Below, piece by piece: positions 61,140-64,000 of a DNA stretch of 64,000 nucleotides. The position numbers were made by a program, and so were the translations under genes. Location of the stretch: contig JADJVZ010000011.1 of assembly GCA_016716635.1 (NCBI GenBank), positions 1,240,001 to 1,304,000 on the forward strand, in the 5' to 3' direction. Within the stretch, counting starts at the first letter, position 1. The number at the start of each line of letters is the position of its first letter. Source of the DNA: Micropruina sp. GTDB lineage: Bacteria; Actinomycetota; Actinomycetes; Propionibacteriales; Propionibacteriaceae. The notes under the pieces were generated by a model. The model searched no databases, had not been told where the DNA came from, and saw nothing but the letters and a program-made list of their open reading frames with translations.

Positions 61140-61586
61140 ATGCCCATGATTGATGTGTACGCCACGGTCGGCACGTTCGCCGACGATCACCAACTCGCTC
61201 AAGACCTCGCCGGTGCCGTCATGCGCATCGAGCAGGTGCCGCCGATCTCGATGTTCCGCCAGAACACCGCGGCGTTCGTCCACCTTCTACCCGCCGGCGC
61301 CATCTCCAACGTCAACGGGGACAGCAACTACGTCCGCGTGCAGGTGTTGACCAACGCGGGCGCGCTCGACCGCGATAAGCAATTGGCCATCGTCCGCGAA
61401 CTCACCGATCTGGTCGCCGCTGCCGCGGGCGATCCCACCCTCGTCGATCGCACCTGGGTGCTGCTCACCGAGGCGCCTGAGGGCGGCTGGGGACTTCACG
61501 GCGTCGCCCACACCAACGCCGACCTGGTCACGGCGGCCCGCGCCGAACTGGCCGCGATCGCCGCCGCCAAGGCAGCCGGAGCTTAG
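61140..61586 (+). CDS. tautomerase-superfamily protein with Pro-1
   Basis: A 148-residue protein beginning Met-Pro-Met-Ile, so Met removal would expose the catalytic Pro-1. The body has YVRVQVLTNAGALDRDKQLA, IVRELTDLVAAAAG, WVLLTEAPEGGWGLHGVAH, as in tautomerase-like families. ATG 61140 is preferred over TTG 61131 because of Pro-1 and the leaderless promoter. Regulated by the divergent TetR. Its end overlaps proB by 4 bases. Confidence 0.82.
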   Translation: MPMIDVYATVGTFADDHQLAQDLAGAVMRIEQVPPISMFRQNTAAFVHLLPAGAISNVNGDSNYVRVQVLTNAGALDRDKQLAIVRELTDLVAAAAGDPTLVDRTWVLLTEAPEGGWGLHGVAHTNADLVTAARAELAAIAAAKAAGA

Positions 61587-62713
61587 GCTCCGGCGCGCCG
61601 GTGCTTGAGGATCAGCGCGTCGCGGTGGACGAGCTCGCGCTCGAACTCCGCGCCGAAAGTCGCGGCGAGATCGCGGGTCGTGCGTCCGATGATGGTCGGT
61701 AGGTCGGCGGCCTCGTAGTTCACGATGCCGCGGGCGATGGTGGTGCCCTCGGAATCCACCAGACGTACCGGGTCGCCAGCGTGGAAGTCGCCACGGAACC
61801 CGGTGACCCCCGCGGGCAGCAACGAAGCATTGCGCTGCATCACCGCGGCCACGGCGCCGTCGTCCAGCACGAGTTCGCCGTGGCTGCGCGAGGCGTACGC
61901 CAACCACAACAGCTTGCGGGCGCGTCGCTTGCCTGTGGTGTGGAAGTACGTACCGACCGGACGCCCCTCAAGGGCCCCGTCGAGATCGTCGGCCGCCGCG
62001 AGCACGACCGGGATGCCGCCCGCTGCCGCGATGCGCGCGGCCTCGAGCTTGCTGGCCATGCCGCCGGTGCCCACCTGGGACCCCTTCTTGGAGGTGTCCA
62101 CGTCGAGCTCGGCGACATCGACGACGTTGATGATCCGTTCAGAGTCCGGAGCGGAGGGGTGCGCGGTGTACAAGCCGTCCACGTCAGAGAGCAGCACCAG
62201 CGCATCGGCGCTCACCAGGTGCGCCACCAGGGCCGCCAGCTTGTCGTTGTCGCCGAAGCGGATCTCATGGGTGGCCACCGTGTCGTTCTCGTTCACGACT
62301 GGGATCACCCCCAGCTCCAGCAGGCGCGTAAACGTGCGCAACGCGTTGCGGTAGTTGCCCTGCCGGGTGACGTCATCGACGGTGAGCAGCACCTGCCCGA
62401 TGGTGAGCCCGTGGCTGCTGAAAAGCTGGTTGTACTTCTCGATGAGCAGGCCCTGGCCGACCGAGGCCGCGGCCTGCTGGCCGGCGAGATCGCGCGGACG
62501 ATGCTTCAACCCCAGCGGACGCATCCCCGCCGCCATGGCACCTGACGAGACCAGGACCACCTCGCGGCCCGCACTGCGAAGGCGGGCGAGCGCGTCGACG
62601 AGCGCCTGCATGCGTCCGAGATCGAGCAGGCCGTCGCTGCTGGTCAGCGACGATGATCCGATCTTGACGACGACACGCTTGGCCTCGGCTATCGTGCGGC
62701 GCACCTCAGTCAT
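61583..62713 (-). CDS. proB: glutamate 5-kinase
   Basis: A 376-residue enzyme: amino-acid-kinase domain (RVVVKIGSSSLTS, VLVSSGAMAAGM, VVNENDTVA, GTGGMASKLEAARIA) and a C-terminal PUA domain (about 285-370). First step of proline synthesis. ATG 62713 overlaps the obgE end by 8 bases. Confidence 0.96.
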   Translation of the reverse strand: MTEVRRTIAEAKRVVVKIGSSSLTSSDGLLDLGRMQALVDALARLRSAGREVVLVSSGAMAAGMRPLGLKHRPRDLAGQQAAASVGQGLLIEKYNQLFSSHGLTIGQVLLTVDDVTRQGNYRNALRTFTRLLELGVIPVVNENDTVATHEIRFGDNDKLAALVAHLVSADALVLLSDVDGLYTAHPSAPDSERIINVVDVAELDVDTSKKGSQVGTGGMASKLEAARIAAAGGIPVVLAAADDLDGALEGRPVGTYFHTTGKRRARKLLWLAYASRSHGELVLDDGAVAAVMQRNASLLPAGVTGFRGDFHAGDPVRLVDSEGTTIARGIVNYEAADLPTIIGRTTRDLAATFGAEFERELVHRDALILKHRRAGA

Positions 62714-64000
62714 CGGCGGACTTGACCTCATTATCGATACCCTCGGTAGCCCAATTCACGGACGCCTCGGCCTGCTTGGCGGCGTGATAGGCCGCGTCCA
62801 TGGTGCGCCGGCGGCCAGCGGCCGGACGCTCCCGCGCCAATCGCTGATCTTCGCCGCGGCGGGCCAGGATCTCGGCCCCCACCTCGATCTGCGGTGCGAA
62901 GTCGAACACCACAGGGTTCTCGCCCGCGCCGATCGCGACCGCGTCACCGGCGATAGCGCCCTCCTGGAGCAAGCCATCCTCGATCCCCAACCGGGCGAAC
63001 CGATCGGCAAGATAGCCCACAGCCTCGGCATTGCGGAAGTCGGTCTGCTTGACCCAGCGCTCGGGCTTCTCGCCGCGGACGCGCCACACGAAGCCGCCCT
63101 CGCCGTCGCCCATCTTGCGGATGGTGAACTCGGGGCCGGTGACGGTCGGCTTGGGCCTGATGATGATCCGCTTCGGCTCCACGATCGGACGCATGGCCCG
63201 CTCGGCGCGCACCAAATCCGCCATCGCGTACGTCCAGGCCTGGAGACCTTCACCCGTGGTCGCTGACACCTCGAAGACTGGCAAACCGCGCGCCTTCAGC
63301 TCGGGGACCACCATGGCGGCCAGCTCCCGCCCGTCCGGCACGTCGATCTTGTTGAGCACGACCATGCGCTGGCGATCTTCGAGGCCGCCATGCGCCTTAA
63401 GTTCCCCCTCGATGATGTCGAGGTCGGTGAGGGGATCGCGGCCGGGGTCAAAGGTCGCGCAGTCGATCACGTGGACGATCGCCAGGCAGCGCTCGATGTG
63501 GCGCAGGAAGTCGAAGCCGAGGCCCCGCCCCTCGGAGGCACCCTCGATGAGGCCAGGCACGTCGGCCACCGTGTAGGTGGTCTCCCCCGCGATGACGACG
63601 CCCAGGTTCGGCACCAAGGTGGTGAATGGATAGTCGGCAATTTTCGGACGAGCCCGCGAAATGGCGGCGATCAGGCTCGACTTGCCCGCCGAGGGGAAGC
63701 CCACCAGGCCGACGTCGGCCAATACTTTGAGTTCGAGCTGGACGATCCGGCTTTCGCCCTCTTCGCCCAGCAAGGCAAAGCCGGGAGCCTTGCGGTTCGG
63801 GGAGGCCAGCGCCCCGTTGCCCAGCCCGCCGCGGCCGCCGGCGGCGACCACCACCTCGGCGTCAAGGCCGATGAGGTCGGCCAGCACCTGGCCGGTTTCG
63901 GCGTCGCTGACGATGGTGCCCTCGGGGACGCCGAGCACGACGTCCTCGCCGTTGGCGCCATCCTTGTAATCGCCCTGGCCGGGCTGGCCGTTGGAAGCCT
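62706..64000 (-). CDS. obgE: GTPase ObgE (N-terminus beyond window)
   Basis: At least 431 residues, running off the right edge. The visible end of the Gly-rich Obg fold (GQPGQGDYKDGANGEDVVLG) is followed by the G domain (GFPSAGKSSLIAAIS, DYPFTTLVPNLGVV, DVPGLIEGASEGRGLG, NKIDVPD), an OCT domain and an extra actinobacterial C-terminal tail. It works in 50S maturation and stress control. Operon obgE-proB. Confidence 0.96.
   Translation of the reverse strand, partial: ASNGQPGQGDYKDGANGEDVVLGVPEGTIVSDAETGQVLADLIGLDAEVVVAAGGRGGLGNGALASPNRKAPGFALLGEEGESRIVQLELKVLADVGLVGFPSAGKSSLIAAISRARPKIADYPFTTLVPNLGVVIAGETTYTVADVPGLIEGASEGRGLGFDFLRHIERCLAIVHVIDCATFDPGRDPLTDLDIIEGELKAHGGLEDRQRMVVLNKIDVPDGRELAAMVVPELKARGLPVFEVSATTGEGLQAWTYAMADLVRAERAMRPIVEPKRIIIRPKPTVTGPEFTIRKMGDGEGGFVWRVRGEKPERWVKQTDFRNAEAVGYLADRFARLGIEDGLLQEGAIAGDAVAIGAGENPVVFDFAPQIEVGAEILARRGEDQRLARERPAAGRRRTMDAAYHAAKQAEASVNWATEGIDNEVKSADD

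Noticed and set aside
1..64000. CRISPR array, prophage or insertion sequence
   Set aside because: No regularly spaced direct repeats, no cas, transposase, integrase or structural phage genes were found on either strand.

Overview
This is GC-rich chromosomal DNA from an actinomycete (Actinomycetota). The gene order at both ends is the standard actinobacterial one: obgE-proB-proA-nadD-rsfS on the right, and leuS-comEA-comEC-holA / rpsT / lepA / hemW / hrcA-dnaJ-rsmE on the left. Actinobacteria-typical families (DUF3097, DUF2332, DUF4192, GT87) agree. A propionibacterial lineage is my best guess below phylum level, but the sequence alone does not prove it. Many genes have GTG starts, 1-4 base overlaps (ATGA, GTGA, TGATG) and promoters that place transcription start on the first base of the start codon, that is, leaderless messages.

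Layout. 0-26 kb is mostly core, minus-strand housekeeping: tgt (cut by the window edge), hrcA-dnaJ-rsmE under a CIRCE operator, a hemW / GT87 / DUF3097 / inositol-phosphatase operon, lepA with a DsbA-like protein and a DUF2332 protein, rpsT, a competence-type comEA-comEC-holA operon and leuS. Plus-strand genes between them encode a rhomboid protease, a membrane protein ending in a cytochrome b5 domain, a PQQ-propeller lipoprotein and a patatin. leuS is preceded by what looks like a complete ribosome-mediated attenuator: a nine-residue leader peptide with three leucine codons, a hairpin, and a terminator with five U's.

26-57 kb is accessory sequence lying between leuS/DUF4192 and the rsfS-nadD block, which are usually close together. 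It holds a type I ABC exporter; a surface-glycan set (GT2, WecE-like aminotransferase, GtrA, GT-C/DUF2142-like protein); a DMT transporter; two Tat-type lipoprotein hydrolases; two tandem HdeD proteins; a PP2C phosphatase; an orphan D-galactonate dehydratase with a palindromic promoter; a P-type ATPase lacking most canonical cation ligands; DUF488 and Mpg; an AbiE toxin-antitoxin pair; a MacB/LolD-type ABC system; a decayed oxidoreductase; a MarR-controlled hydrolase/tautomerase group; and a nucleotidyltransferase with a small neighbour. The 3' end of a tRNA-Ala(GGC) at 54.9 kb faces this block, the geometry expected of tRNA-targeted integration, but I find no integrase and no duplicated attachment site.

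57-64 kb returns to core order: serine hydrolase, histidine phosphatase, rsfS, nadD, a 41-codon membrane protein, proA, a divergent TetR/tautomerase pair inserted between proA and proB, proB, and obgE, which runs off the window. No rRNA, CRISPR array, insertion sequence or prophage structural gene was seen. I do not see one single clearly new multi-gene system. The items most worth follow-up are the leuS attenuator, the ligand-poor P-type ATPase, the MarR/leaderless regulatory region and the DUF2231-cytochrome b5 fusion.
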